From Clostridioides difficile (GTDB taxonomy: Bacteria > Bacillota > Clostridia > Peptostreptococcales > Peptostreptococcaceae), in contig CP103804.1 in assembly GCA_024919175.1 (NCBI GenBank), positions 248,001 to 312,000 on the forward strand: a stretch of DNA of 64,000 nt. The letters run 5' to 3'. Both the position numbers and the translations under genes were made by a program. Positions 44,086 to 53,206 of this stretch are shown here, piece by piece (position 1 is the first letter of the stretch; each line of letters opens with the position of its first letter). The notes beneath the pieces were generated by a model. That model had not been told where the DNA came from and ran no database searches. It saw only the letters and a list, made by a program, of their open reading frames with translations.

Positions 44086-46227
44086 CTATTTTTTCATTGA
44101 CAATGCTACTCTTTTTTTATTTAAATCAATCCCAATTACTTTTACATCTACTATATCACCCACTGTAACAATACTCATAGGGTCTTTTACAAAGCTATTA
44201 CTCATTTCTGATTTATGAACTAATCCATCATTTTTTATTCCAATATCTACAAATGCTCCAAAATCTACAACATTTCTTATTGTACCTTTTAAAGACATTC
44301 CTTCTTGTATATCTTCAATTTTTAGGACATCAGTTCTAAGTATAGGTTTTATGCCTTCTTCTCTTGGGTCTCTTCCTGGTTTTTTGATTTCAGCTATGAT
44401 GTCTCTTAAAGTAACTTTACCTACTTCCAATTTTTCACTTAATTCTCTCAAACCAATTTCCTTAACTTTTTCATCTATTTCTTCTATATTTTTATTTTTT
44501 ACATCATCTAATGAATACCCTATTATTTCAATCATTTTTTTGCATATATCATAACTTTCAGGATGTACACCTGTATTATCTAGAGGGTTTTTTCCATCTA
44601 AAATTCTCATAAATCCAGCACATTGAGTAAATGCTTGAGGCCCAAGTCTTTTTACCTTTTTCAGTTGGACTCTTGATGTAAAATCTCCATTTTCTTCTCT
44701 ATACGCTATTATATTCTTTGCAATAACCTTACTTATTCCTGCAATATGCTCTAATAGAGAATATGATGCAGTATTTAAATCTACTCCAACACTATTTACA
44801 GAATCTTCAACAACTCCATTTAATACTTCTTCTAATCTCTTCTTGTTTAAATCATGTTGATATTGACCTACACCTATACTCTTAGGGTCTATTTTAACAA
44901 GTTCTGCTAATGGGTCTTGTAGTCTTCTCGCTATAGATATAGCTCCTCTTATTGATACATTTATATCTGGATGTTCTTCATTTGCAAGTTCAGATGCTGA
45001 GTAAACTGATGCACCAGCTTCACTGACTATAACATATTGAACTTCTCTATCTATCTCTTTTATCATTTCTGATACAAATGTTTCTGATTCTCTTGATGCT
45101 GTTCCATTTCCTATTGAAATTATATCTATATTATATTTCTCAATTAATTCTTTTAAAGTCTTCTTTGCCCCTTCTACATTATTTTGAGGGTCTGTTGGAT
45201 ATACTGTTGTATAGTCCAATAATTTACCATTTTTATCTACAACTGCTATTTTGCAACCAGTTCTAAATGCAGGGTCAAATCCCATAACTACTTTATCTTT
45301 AACTGGTGGTTGAAGTAATAAACTTTTAACATTTTTTCCAAATACACTTATAGCTCTTTCTTGAGCTATTTCTGTCAGATGATTTCTTATCTCTCTTTCT
45401 ATAGATGGGAAAATCAATCTTTTATATGAATCTTCTATTGAATTTACAATTTCATCTTTATTCTTAAAGTTTTTATCATTTACATATTCATTTACTATAT
45501 AATTTAAAACTTTATCATTATTTATTTCTAATTTAACTTTTAAAAAATTCTCTTTTTCTCCTCTATTTATTGCTAAAACTCTATGCGGAGCCATACTTTT
45601 TACTGCTTCACTATAATCGTAATACATATCATAAACTGATTTCTCATCAGTAGAACTTTTACTAACTATCATTCCTTCTCTCAAAGCCAGCTCTCTTATG
45701 TATTTTCTAATCTTAGCATCATCTGAAACTGTTTCTGCAATTATATCTCTTGCGCCTTTTAGGGCATCTTCAACAGAAATTACTTCTTTTTCTTCATTTA
45801 TATAACTCTTCGCCTCTAAATCTATATTATCTAGATTACTCTCTAGTATTGATATTGCTAGATTTTCTAGCCCTTTTTCTTTTGCTATTGTTGCCCTAGT
45901 CCTTTTCTTTTGTTTATATGGGGCATATATATCTTCTACTTCTTGTAGTGTTTTTGCTTTTTCTATATTTCGTGTTATTTCATCTGTTAATTTTCCTTGT
46001 TCATCTATTAACCTAACTACATCATCTTTTCTACTTTGAAGGTTTCTTAGATACATCAATTTTTCATAGAATTCTCTTAATGTGACATCACTCATCTCAC
46101 CAGTCATTTCTTTTCTGTATCTAGCTATAAATGGTATTGTATTTCCTTCATCAATAAGCTTTAGCGTGTTATTTATTTGTTCGTCTTTGAGATTAAATTC
46201 ATTTTTTAAGATTTGATTTATATCCAA
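44086..46227 (-). CDS. tex: Tex-family RNA-binding protein with S1 domain
   Basis: 713 residues. The order matches Tex: N-terminal helical region (NTIPFIARYRKEMTG), YqgF/RuvX-like nuclease fold (MGFDPAFRTGCKIAVVD), helix-hairpin-helix DNA-binding segments (SYSLLEHIAGISKVIAKNI), and a C-terminal S1 domain (GMSLKGTIRNVVDFGAFVDIG). It is involved in transcription-linked functions and is nearly universal. Translation starts at TTG 46227, behind AGGAGTG. Confidence 0.94.
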   Translation of the reverse strand: MDINQILKNEFNLKDEQINNTLKLIDEGNTIPFIARYRKEMTGEMSDVTLREFYEKLMYLRNLQSRKDDVVRLIDEQGKLTDEITRNIEKAKTLQEVEDIYAPYKQKKRTRATIAKEKGLENLAISILESNLDNIDLEAKSYINEEKEVISVEDALKGARDIIAETVSDDAKIRKYIRELALREGMIVSKSSTDEKSVYDMYYDYSEAVKSMAPHRVLAINRGEKENFLKVKLEINNDKVLNYIVNEYVNDKNFKNKDEIVNSIEDSYKRLIFPSIEREIRNHLTEIAQERAISVFGKNVKSLLLQPPVKDKVVMGFDPAFRTGCKIAVVDKNGKLLDYTTVYPTDPQNNVEGAKKTLKELIEKYNIDIISIGNGTASRESETFVSEMIKEIDREVQYVIVSEAGASVYSASELANEEHPDINVSIRGAISIARRLQDPLAELVKIDPKSIGVGQYQHDLNKKRLEEVLNGVVEDSVNSVGVDLNTASYSLLEHIAGISKVIAKNIIAYREENGDFTSRVQLKKVKRLGPQAFTQCAGFMRILDGKNPLDNTGVHPESYDICKKMIEIIGYSLDDVKNKNIEEIDEKVKEIGLRELSEKLEVGKVTLRDIIAEIKKPGRDPREEGIKPILRTDVLKIEDIQEGMSLKGTIRNVVDFGAFVDIGIKNDGLVHKSEMSNSFVKDPMSIVTVGDIVDVKVIGIDLNKKRVALSMKK

Positions 46228-46279
46228 TTTTTTTCACTCCTAATGTTAGTTTTTTCATAAGTATAACGGTAAACAGAAC

Positions 46280-46342
46280 GAAGGCTGAGGGTTGTAGTCC
46301 TCAGCCTAAGTGCTGTAAAGTGCATAGTAAGCACTAACCTTC
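46280..46342 (-). terminator. GC-rich double hairpin between prfB and tex
   Basis: GGCTGAGG/CCTCAGCC (46283-46306) and AGTGCT/AGCACT (46309-46335) form two stems; GAAGG/CCTTC at the outer edges (46280-46284, 46338-46342) could close them into one domain. On the minus strand TTCGTTCTGTTT follows the GC-rich stem. It probably terminates prfB, although the two-stem form is unusual here. Confidence 0.55.
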
Positions 46343-46376
46343 TTATATATCTATCTTAATTACTGTACATTATTTA

Positions 46377-47484
46377 TTAAACTGTCTTATTCATTTTTAA
46401 GTATTCATTGATAAACAAGTCTATATTCCCATTCATAACACTATCTACATTTCCAAACTCAGCATTTGTCCTATGGTCTTTTACTAACTTATACGGTTGG
46501 AAAACATATGACCTAATTTGGCTACCCCATGTTATTTGTGAGTATTTACCTTGTATATCTTCTATTTTTTCCTTTTGCTCTAATTCTTTTAGCTCTATCA
46601 ATTTTGCCATCAGAAGTCTCATAGCTCTATCTTTATTTAAATGTTGAGACCTTTCATTTTGACACTGAACTACTACACCAGTAGGAATATGTGTTATTCT
46701 AACAGCTGAGTCAGTTGTGTTTACATGTTGTCCTCCAGCACCAGACGCTCTATATGTGTCTATCTTTAAATCTGATTGGTTAATTTCTACTTCTATATTT
46801 TCATCTAACTCTGGTGTTACATCTATAGAAGCGAATGAAGTATGTCTCTTTCCTGATGGGTCAAATGGTGATATTCTTACCAATCTATGAACCCCTTTTT
46901 CACTTTTCAAATATCCATAAGTATTGGTTCCCTCTACAAGAATTGTAGCTGTCTTTATTCCAGCTTCAGGGTCCGATATTATATCTAAAAGCTTAACTTT
47001 ATATCCCTTGCCTTCTGCCCATCTTATATACATTCTTAGAAGCATCTGAGCCCAATCTTGAGCATCTAGACCTCCAGTTCCAGCATTTATAGATAATATA
47101 GCATTATTTTTATCATATTCCCCATTTAGAAGAGTTTTTATTTTCATTTCAGATAATTTTTCTTCTATTAATTCTATAGACTTTTCTATATCCTTTTCAA
47201 CAGAATCATCCTCTTCTTCTAGACCTATTTCAATTAATACTTCTATATCTTCTAATAAGTTGTTTAGACTTTCATATTCATCTAGAGTTTCTTTTAAAGC
47301 TTTATTTTCTTGAAGTACTTTTTGTGCTACTTCATTATCATTCCAAAAATCTTGCTTGTTTATCTTCTCTTCATTAATTTTTATCTTTTCCATCAATGAA
47401 GCTATGTCAAAGAGAAACCCTCAATTCTTCTAAATTTGAAGCTATTTGCTCCATACTATGTCTATACTCTTGTATCCTTAACAT
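46377..47484 (-). CDS. prfB: peptide chain release factor 2, with programmed +1 frameshift
   Basis: 368 residues when joined. The ATG at 47484 (behind GGAGGAT) opens a 25-codon frame ending CTT TGA (stop bases 47409-47407). Reading resumes +1 at GAC (47408) and continues to 46377 with the RF2 motifs: the GGQ loop (SGAGGQHVNTTDSAVR) and the stop-codon-recognition region. The site has the RF2 arrangement of an internal Shine-Dalgarno-like AGGG just before CTT TGA C. RF2 ends translation at UGA and UAA, so low RF2 raises the frameshift and restores its own level. Confidence 0.96.
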
Positions 47485-47498
47485 TTAATCCTCCAAGA

Positions 47499-50174
47499 CT
47501 ATCTTCCACAACAGTTTTTATATTTCTTACCACTTCCGCAAGGACATAAATCGTTTCTTCCAACTTTTTCATCTTTCTTAATAGTTTTACTTGTTGGAAG
47601 AGTTCCATCTGATGGAGAAGTTAGATTTTCAACATCTACAACTGCTTTTCTTTCCACTGGAGCCTCTATTGTTATATTAAATAAATATCTTACAGTATCT
47701 TCTTTGATATGTTTATTCATCTCATCAAACATATCAAAACCTTCCATTTTATAAGCAATAACTGGGTCTTGTTGACCTACTGCACGAAGCCCTATACCTT
47801 GACGTAATTGATCCATTGCATCTATATGGTCTATCCAATGATTATCAACAGCTTGAAGTAAGATAACTCTCTCAACTTCTCTCATTCTTTCATCGCCTAT
47901 TTGCTCTTCTTTTGCAGTATATATCTTCATAGCTATTTCATAAACTTTTTCTGTTATTTCAACTGGATTAAGTTTTTCTATCTCTGGAATTTCTATACTA
48001 CCTTTTGGTAAGAACAGATTATACATGTGTTCCTTAAATCCGTCTTCATCAAATCCTTTATCTTGTGTGTAAAGAGTCACTGCTTCTTCTATTATAGAAT
48101 GAGTCATTGATTGTACTTGCTCTTGTAAATCTTCACCTTCTAATACACGTTTTCTCTCTGCGTATATTATTTCTCTTTGTTTGTTCATAACATCATCATA
48201 TTGAAGTACATGCTTTCTTATACCAAAGTTTTTACCTTCGACTTTCTTTTGTGCACCTTCAATAGACTTAGATAATATTCTATGTTCTATAGGCATGTCT
48301 TCTTCAAGACCTATTTTATCTACGATTCCAGAGATTCTATCGCTTCCAAACAATCTCATAAGGTCATCATCAAGACCTATATAAAATCTTGAACTGCCTG
48401 GGTCACCTTGACGACCAGCACGACCTCTTAACTGGTTATCTATTCTTCGAGACTCATGTCTTTCTGTACCAATTATAGCAAGTCCACCTGCTTCTACTAC
48501 TTGTTTTTGCTCTTCTTCTGTTTGTTGCTTAAATTGTTTGTATAATCTTTCATACTCTTCTCTAGCTTCAAATAAAATTTCATTTCCTGCCACAGGTATT
48601 CCTTCTATTGGAGTATCAACTCTATTTACTACATCTTCTTTAAACCCATTTCTTCTCATTTCTCTCTTAGTTAAGAAGTCTGGATTTCCACCTAAAACTA
48701 TATCGGTACCACGACCAGCCATGTTGGTAGCTATTGTAACAGCTCCAAGCCTACCTGCTTGTGCTATTATTTCTGCTTCTTTATCATGGTGTTTAGCATT
48801 TAATACTTCATGTCTAATACCTTTTTTCTTTAATATTTGTGATAGTAGTTCTGACTTTTCTATTGAAACTGTACCTACAAGTATTGGTTGATTAACTTTA
48901 TGTCTTTCAATTATTTCTTCAGCTACAGCATTGAATTTACCAATCTCACTTTTATATACACTATCTGGCAAGTCTTCTCTTACCATAAGCTTGTTAGTAG
49001 GAACTTGGAAAACATCCATTTTATATATTGCTTTAAACTCTTCTTCTTCTGTTTTCGCTGTACCAGTCATTCCTGAAAGTTTTTTATACATTCTAAAGTA
49101 ATTTTGGAATGTTACAGTAGCTAGTGTTTTAGATTCTCTTTGTATTTTAAGACCTTCTTTTGCTTCTATTGCTTGATGTAAACCTTCTGAGTATCTTCTA
49201 CCAAACATAAGTCTACCAGTAAATTCATCAACTATTACTATTTCTCCATCTTTAGCAACATAATCAACATCTTTTTTCATTATTACATGTGCTCTTAGAG
49301 CCTGATTTATATGGTGATATAACTCTGTATGAGATATATCTGTTATATTATCAACATTAAAGTATACCTCTGCTTTTTGTATACCTGATGCTGTTAGAGA
49401 TACAGCCTTATCTTTTTCTTCTAATTCATAGTCATCTGGTTTTAAAGTTAACACAAATGTATTTGCATCTGAATATAAGTGAGTTGATTTATCTCCAGGA
49501 CCAGATATAATAAGAGGGGTTCTAGCTTCATCTATAAGTATCGAGTCGACCTCATCCACTATCGCATAATTTAATCCTCTTTGAACTCTTTGCTCTTTGT
49601 GTATTACCATATTGTCTTTTAAGTAGTCAAATCCATATTCATTATTTGTACCATAAGTTATATCACAATCATATTGTTCTTTTCTAACTTTTGGATTTTG
49701 ACCATGTACAATAACACCTACACTCATGCCTAAAAACTCATAAACTTTTGCCATTTGGTCTCTATCACGTTTTGCAAGGTAGTCATTTACTGTTACAACA
49801 TGTACACCTTTTCCAGTAAGAGCATTCAAATAAACAGGAGCAGTTGCAACCAAAGTTTTACCTTCACCTGTTTTCATCTCAGCTATTCTTCCTTGATGTA
49901 ACACTATACCTCCAATCATTTGAACTCTGTAGTGTCTAAGACCTAATACTCTTTTAGAAGTCTCTCTAACTACTGCAAATGCTTCTGGAAGTATATCATC
50001 TATACTTTCTCCATTTTCTAATCTTTCTTTAAATGTATTTGTCATATTTTTAAGTTCCGAGTCTGCCATAGATTCAAATTTAGGTTCTAATGAATCTATT
50101 ATATCAACAGTCTTATTGAACTTTTTCAATTCTTTTTTATCTGCCATGTTGAATAAACTATCCATAAAGCTCAT
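47499..50174 (-). CDS. secA: preprotein translocase ATPase SecA
   Basis: 891 residues, full length. Motifs: MIGGIVLHQGRIAEMKTGEGKTL (Walker A region near residue 105), VDEVDSILIDEARTPL (DEAD-like Walker B), GTAKTEEEEF, TNMAGRGTDI, and the C-terminal zinc site GRNDLCPCGSGKKYKNCCG. It drives Sec export at the membrane. The intact zinc tail and location beside prfB fit the housekeeping SecA1, not the accessory S-layer SecA2 of C. difficile. prfB starts 15 bp after the stop. Confidence 0.97.
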   Translation of the reverse strand: MSFMDSLFNMADKKELKKFNKTVDIIDSLEPKFESMADSELKNMTNTFKERLENGESIDDILPEAFAVVRETSKRVLGLRHYRVQMIGGIVLHQGRIAEMKTGEGKTLVATAPVYLNALTGKGVHVVTVNDYLAKRDRDQMAKVYEFLGMSVGVIVHGQNPKVRKEQYDCDITYGTNNEYGFDYLKDNMVIHKEQRVQRGLNYAIVDEVDSILIDEARTPLIISGPGDKSTHLYSDANTFVLTLKPDDYELEEKDKAVSLTASGIQKAEVYFNVDNITDISHTELYHHINQALRAHVIMKKDVDYVAKDGEIVIVDEFTGRLMFGRRYSEGLHQAIEAKEGLKIQRESKTLATVTFQNYFRMYKKLSGMTGTAKTEEEEFKAIYKMDVFQVPTNKLMVREDLPDSVYKSEIGKFNAVAEEIIERHKVNQPILVGTVSIEKSELLSQILKKKGIRHEVLNAKHHDKEAEIIAQAGRLGAVTIATNMAGRGTDIVLGGNPDFLTKREMRRNGFKEDVVNRVDTPIEGIPVAGNEILFEAREEYERLYKQFKQQTEEEQKQVVEAGGLAIIGTERHESRRIDNQLRGRAGRQGDPGSSRFYIGLDDDLMRLFGSDRISGIVDKIGLEEDMPIEHRILSKSIEGAQKKVEGKNFGIRKHVLQYDDVMNKQREIIYAERKRVLEGEDLQEQVQSMTHSIIEEAVTLYTQDKGFDEDGFKEHMYNLFLPKGSIEIPEIEKLNPVEITEKVYEIAMKIYTAKEEQIGDERMREVERVILLQAVDNHWIDHIDAMDQLRQGIGLRAVGQQDPVIAYKMEGFDMFDEMNKHIKEDTVRYLFNITIEAPVERKAVVDVENLTSPSDGTLPTSKTIKKDEKVGRNDLCPCGSGKKYKNCCGR

Positions 50175-50253
50175 ATTTTACATCTCTCCTCGTTCTTTAT
50201 TGTACTATTATTCATTTTACCATAAAAACTATACTTTTAATATTAATTTAAAA

Positions 50254-50282
50254 AGCTATCGATAAATTATTTATCGATAGCT
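50254..50282 (-). terminator. terminator after hpf
   Basis: AGCTATCGATAAAT and its perfect complement form a 14-bp stem; TTTTT follows on the minus strand. Confidence 0.85.
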
Positions 50283-50305
50283 AATATGATTAAATCTAAA
50301 TTGCT

Positions 50306-50857
50306 TTATTCATGTTCTATTATACCATATCCGCCATTATGACGTTTATAAACTACAGCTATTTCATCTGAATCTATGTTCTTGAACATATAGAAATCAT
50401 GTCCTACTAATTCCATTTGTAATACAGCTTCTTCTTCGCTCATTGGCTTAACACTAAATTTCTTACGTCTTTGAATCACTATATCTTGATTTTCATCTTC
50501 ATAATCTTCTAGTTCATCTGCTAGATTTATCTCTGCATCTTGGAATCTTATGCTCTTGTTATCTTGATGCTTATCTTGTAGTCTCTTTTTATATTTTTTT
50601 AATTGTTTACTTAATTTATCATATACAACATCTATAGCTGTGTATAAATTTTCCTGCATATCTTCTGCTCTAATTATAGGACCATTTACAGTAGCTATTG
50701 TTACTTCTATCTTTTGTCTTGTTTTTTTAGCACTTACTGTAACCTTTACATCAGTGTCTGGATGAATGTAATTATCTAACTTACTTAATTTGCTTTCGAT
50801 TTTATTTTTTATTGCATCAGTTAATTCGATTTGTTTTCCAGATATAATTATGTTCAT
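50306..50857 (-). CDS. hpf: long-form ribosome hibernation promoting factor (RaiA/HPF)
   Basis: 183 residues. The N-terminal domain (1-100) is the YfiA/RaiA ribosome-binding fold (IIISGKQIELTDAIKNKIESK). The C-terminal 60 residues (IQRRKKFSVKPMSEEEAVLQMELVGHDFYMF) are the dimerisation tail of the long form, which pairs 70S ribosomes into 100S in Firmicutes. The ATG at 50857 follows AGGGAGA. In many Bacillota this gene lies next to a raiA-motif RNA and comFC; here it is about 8 kb away from them. Confidence 0.95.
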   Translation of the reverse strand: MNIIISGKQIELTDAIKNKIESKLSKLDNYIHPDTDVKVTVSAKKTRQKIEVTIATVNGPIIRAEDMQENLYTAIDVVYDKLSKQLKKYKKRLQDKHQDNKSIRFQDAEINLADELEDYEDENQDIVIQRRKKFSVKPMSEEEAVLQMELVGHDFYMFKNIDSDEIAVVYKRHNGGYGIIEHE

Positions 50858-51015
50858 AAGTACATCTCCCTTCAATTATGCCAGTATAAGAAAATTTATA
50901 CTTTAATAATATATTCTACACAAATTCTCATAATCCTTCTTTTATTATTAACTTTTGTGATTTTTTCTATTCAATTGATAGAATTATTTTTCATTTTTAA
51001 TCACGCTAATGCTTA

Positions 51016-51237
51016 TGTGGATTAATATTATAACAATACCCTGTGGATAATGTGGATAAAACTGTTAATAACTCTTGTTCCTGTGTATTTAAAGCTATTT
51101 TTATTATCCTTTCTATCCACAAATATCTCCAATAATTGTTTATTAATATGTGAATTCATGTCATACATTGGTAATTTTAGGAAATTATATGTATTATATG
51201 CCACTTAACTTTTATAAATTTTTCATAGTTATCCACC
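51016..51237. promoter_or_regulatory. cluster of five DnaA-box-like sites
   Basis: In the 547-bp gap 50876-51422 there are two perfect tandem boxes, TGTGGATAA at 51042-51050 and 51051-51059, plus three with one mismatch: TGTGGATTA (51016), CTATCCACA (51113-51121, opposite orientation) and TTATCCACC (51229-51237). DnaA, dnaN and gidA/rnpA are absent nearby, so this is not a typical oriC. A DnaA-binding regulatory or titration cluster is plausible. Nothing else clear was seen in the gap. Confidence 0.6.
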
Positions 51238-51422
51238 TTATAATACCTCCATATTTCATTTTTTCTTTCACTATTTAGTTTATCTTCAAAATTACCTAAA
51301 AGTAGTAAAGCATCATAACAATAATTTCTTAATCAATACTCATAACATTCATATACCCATACTACAATTGACTAACACTCCTTATTTAATCTAATAAGTT
51401 GTATAAATCATATATTTTTATA

Positions 51423-52097
51423 TTATTTCGAAATTATATCTACTAATTGTTTAAGCTTTTGTCTATCTATATCTTTAAATGGATTCTTATCTATTCTAAC
51501 AGCTGTACCAAAGTGAAAATTATTTGCCTTAGTTACTTCCTTTATTTCCACTATGTTATTAAAATTAAGTCCTCCACCTAAAAGAATTTTTATATTATCA
51601 GAGTTAAGCATCATATCTTTTATAATTTCTATATTACCTCTTATACTTCCCTTGCCTCCTGATGTTAGTATATTTGTAATTCTGTCATAATCCTTTAAAA
51701 TATTAACACTTTCTATTGTGTTTGATTCATCTATTGCTCTATGAAACGTAACAGCAAGATTATCACAGTATTGTAATAAAAAATTTAAATTTTCTTCATC
51801 TATATTGTTATTCTTATCTAACATTCCAAATACAACGCCATTAGCTCCAATCTCTTTGACTATATTTATATCTTTTAACATTATATTTATATCTTCTTTA
51901 CTATATACAAAACTTTTAGCATGAGGTCTTATCATCACGTTCACAGGTATCTTTACACTGTTAACAACACTTTCTATAAGCCCAAAGCTTGGTGTCAGTC
52001 CTCCTTCAGTTAAGGCACTAACTAATTCTATTCTATCTGCGCCACAATCTTCTATAATCTTAGCGTCTTCTACTGTCATTCCTATTATCTCTAACAT
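51423..52097 (-). CDS. cutC: CutC-family TIM-barrel protein
   Basis: 224 residues of the CutC family (GADRIELVSALTEGGLTPSFGLI; VNVMIRPHAKSFVYS; FHRAIDESNT; LTSGGKGSIRGN). CutC was named for copper tolerance in E. coli, but that role is disputed, and the barrel looks enzymatic. Its stop lies 2 bp from the start side of the peptidase gene, and it is the last of a run that includes a glycosylasparaginase-like enzyme and a PTS. A role in that catabolic unit is possible. Confidence 0.88.
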   Translation of the reverse strand: MLEIIGMTVEDAKIIEDCGADRIELVSALTEGGLTPSFGLIESVVNSVKIPVNVMIRPHAKSFVYSKEDINIMLKDINIVKEIGANGVVFGMLDKNNNIDEENLNFLLQYCDNLAVTFHRAIDESNTIESVNILKDYDRITNILTSGGKGSIRGNIEIIKDMMLNSDNIKILLGGGLNFNNIVEIKEVTKANNFHFGTAVRIDKNPFKDIDRQKLKQLVDIISK

Positions 52098-52099
52098 AA

Positions 52100-53152
52100 C
52101 TACTCCTTTGCTAATTCATATATTGCATTTGCAAATATTTTTGCATTTAAAATTATATCATCTATATCCATATATTCGTCGGGATTATGAGCTATTCCTT
52201 TTTGTCCTGGAAACGAAGGCCCAAATGGAACTATATTTGGCATTACTTTTGCATATGTACCTCCATTAGTTGTTACTGGAGTACCATCTAATGATGTTAC
52301 TCTTTCATAAGCTATTTGAAGTTTTTTAACAAGCTTACTATCTTTATCAAAATATACAGGATTAAAATTAGAAATTACTTCTATCTCTGTACCATTAGGA
52401 AAATTAGATTTTATTTCATATAATACATCTTCTAGTTTATAACTAAAGTCATATTTTACTTTTATCTCCAGTATTATACCATCATTTTCTTTATATAACT
52501 CTTGATTTGTAACAATCACTTTTTCAGATATATTTTCTATAAAGCTTAAAAGTGTATCCTCCTTATAGTTACAATTATTTTTGATTATAATTTTCGCCAT
52601 ACCTTTTTCACCATACACAACAGGATATTTGCAATCTGGTGTGAACCCCATTATAGGAGGTTTTTCTTCTTTCAAATAATGTGGTATATCTTTAAATCCA
52701 CTCTCTTCATTTGTGCCAAAAATTATCCTAACCTTTTTATCTAACTTTATACCTAGTTCTTTAATAACATATAATCCATATAGAGCACAAATTATAGGTC
52801 CTTTATTATCTAATACCCCTCTACCATAAATCTTTCCATTATATATTTCTCCTCCATAAGGTTGATATATCCAATCTTCTCCTTCAGGGACTACATCTAC
52901 GTGACCAATTACACAAATATAATCTTCACTATCTCCGTATTCTGCATAACCAATATAATTGTCTAAATTTCTAGCTTTAAAGCCTAATTTTCTTGAAATT
53001 TCTAATGCTTTATTAAGTGCTTTTCCTACCTTTTCGCCAAAAGGGAAGCCATTTTCTGACTCCCCTTCAACACTAGGTATTTTTACAATATCTACAATAT
53101 CACTTAATAAATTTTCTTTTAACGCATCTACTTTATTATTTATGATATCCAT
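52100..53152 (-). CDS. short PepV-like M20 dipeptidase
   Basis: 350 residues with M20A/PepV signatures: VIGHVDVVPEGEDW (metal Asp/His), GRGVLDNKGPIICALYG (bridging Asp), FGTNEESGFKDIPHYL (catalytic Glu) and a late GTYAKVMPN and AHNPDEYMDIDD. PepV itself is about 460-470 residues; the missing 110 residues fall in the middle lid/dimerisation region. It probably cleaves dipeptides or a related amide in the cytoplasm. Start behind AAGGAGA. The next upstream gene ends 54 bp earlier, so joint transcription is likely. Confidence 0.82.
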   Translation of the reverse strand: MDIINNKVDALKENLLSDIVDIVKIPSVEGESENGFPFGEKVGKALNKALEISRKLGFKARNLDNYIGYAEYGDSEDYICVIGHVDVVPEGEDWIYQPYGGEIYNGKIYGRGVLDNKGPIICALYGLYVIKELGIKLDKKVRIIFGTNEESGFKDIPHYLKEEKPPIMGFTPDCKYPVVYGEKGMAKIIIKNNCNYKEDTLLSFIENISEKVIVTNQELYKENDGIILEIKVKYDFSYKLEDVLYEIKSNFPNGTEIEVISNFNPVYFDKDSKLVKKLQIAYERVTSLDGTPVTTNGGTYAKVMPNIVPFGPSFPGQKGIAHNPDEYMDIDDIILNAKIFANAIYELAKE

Positions 53153-53206
53153 AAAAATCTCCTTTTAAATATTAAAGAATACTACTTTACTGTATAAATA
53201 CAAAGT

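Noticed and set aside
47397..47484. prfB as a frameshifted pseudogene
   Set aside because: The break is exactly the conserved RF2 programmed frameshift with an upstream AGGG.
51016..51237. Chromosomal replication origin
   Set aside because: No dnaA, dnaN, rnpA or gidA nearby and no clear AT-rich unwinding array linked to the boxes.
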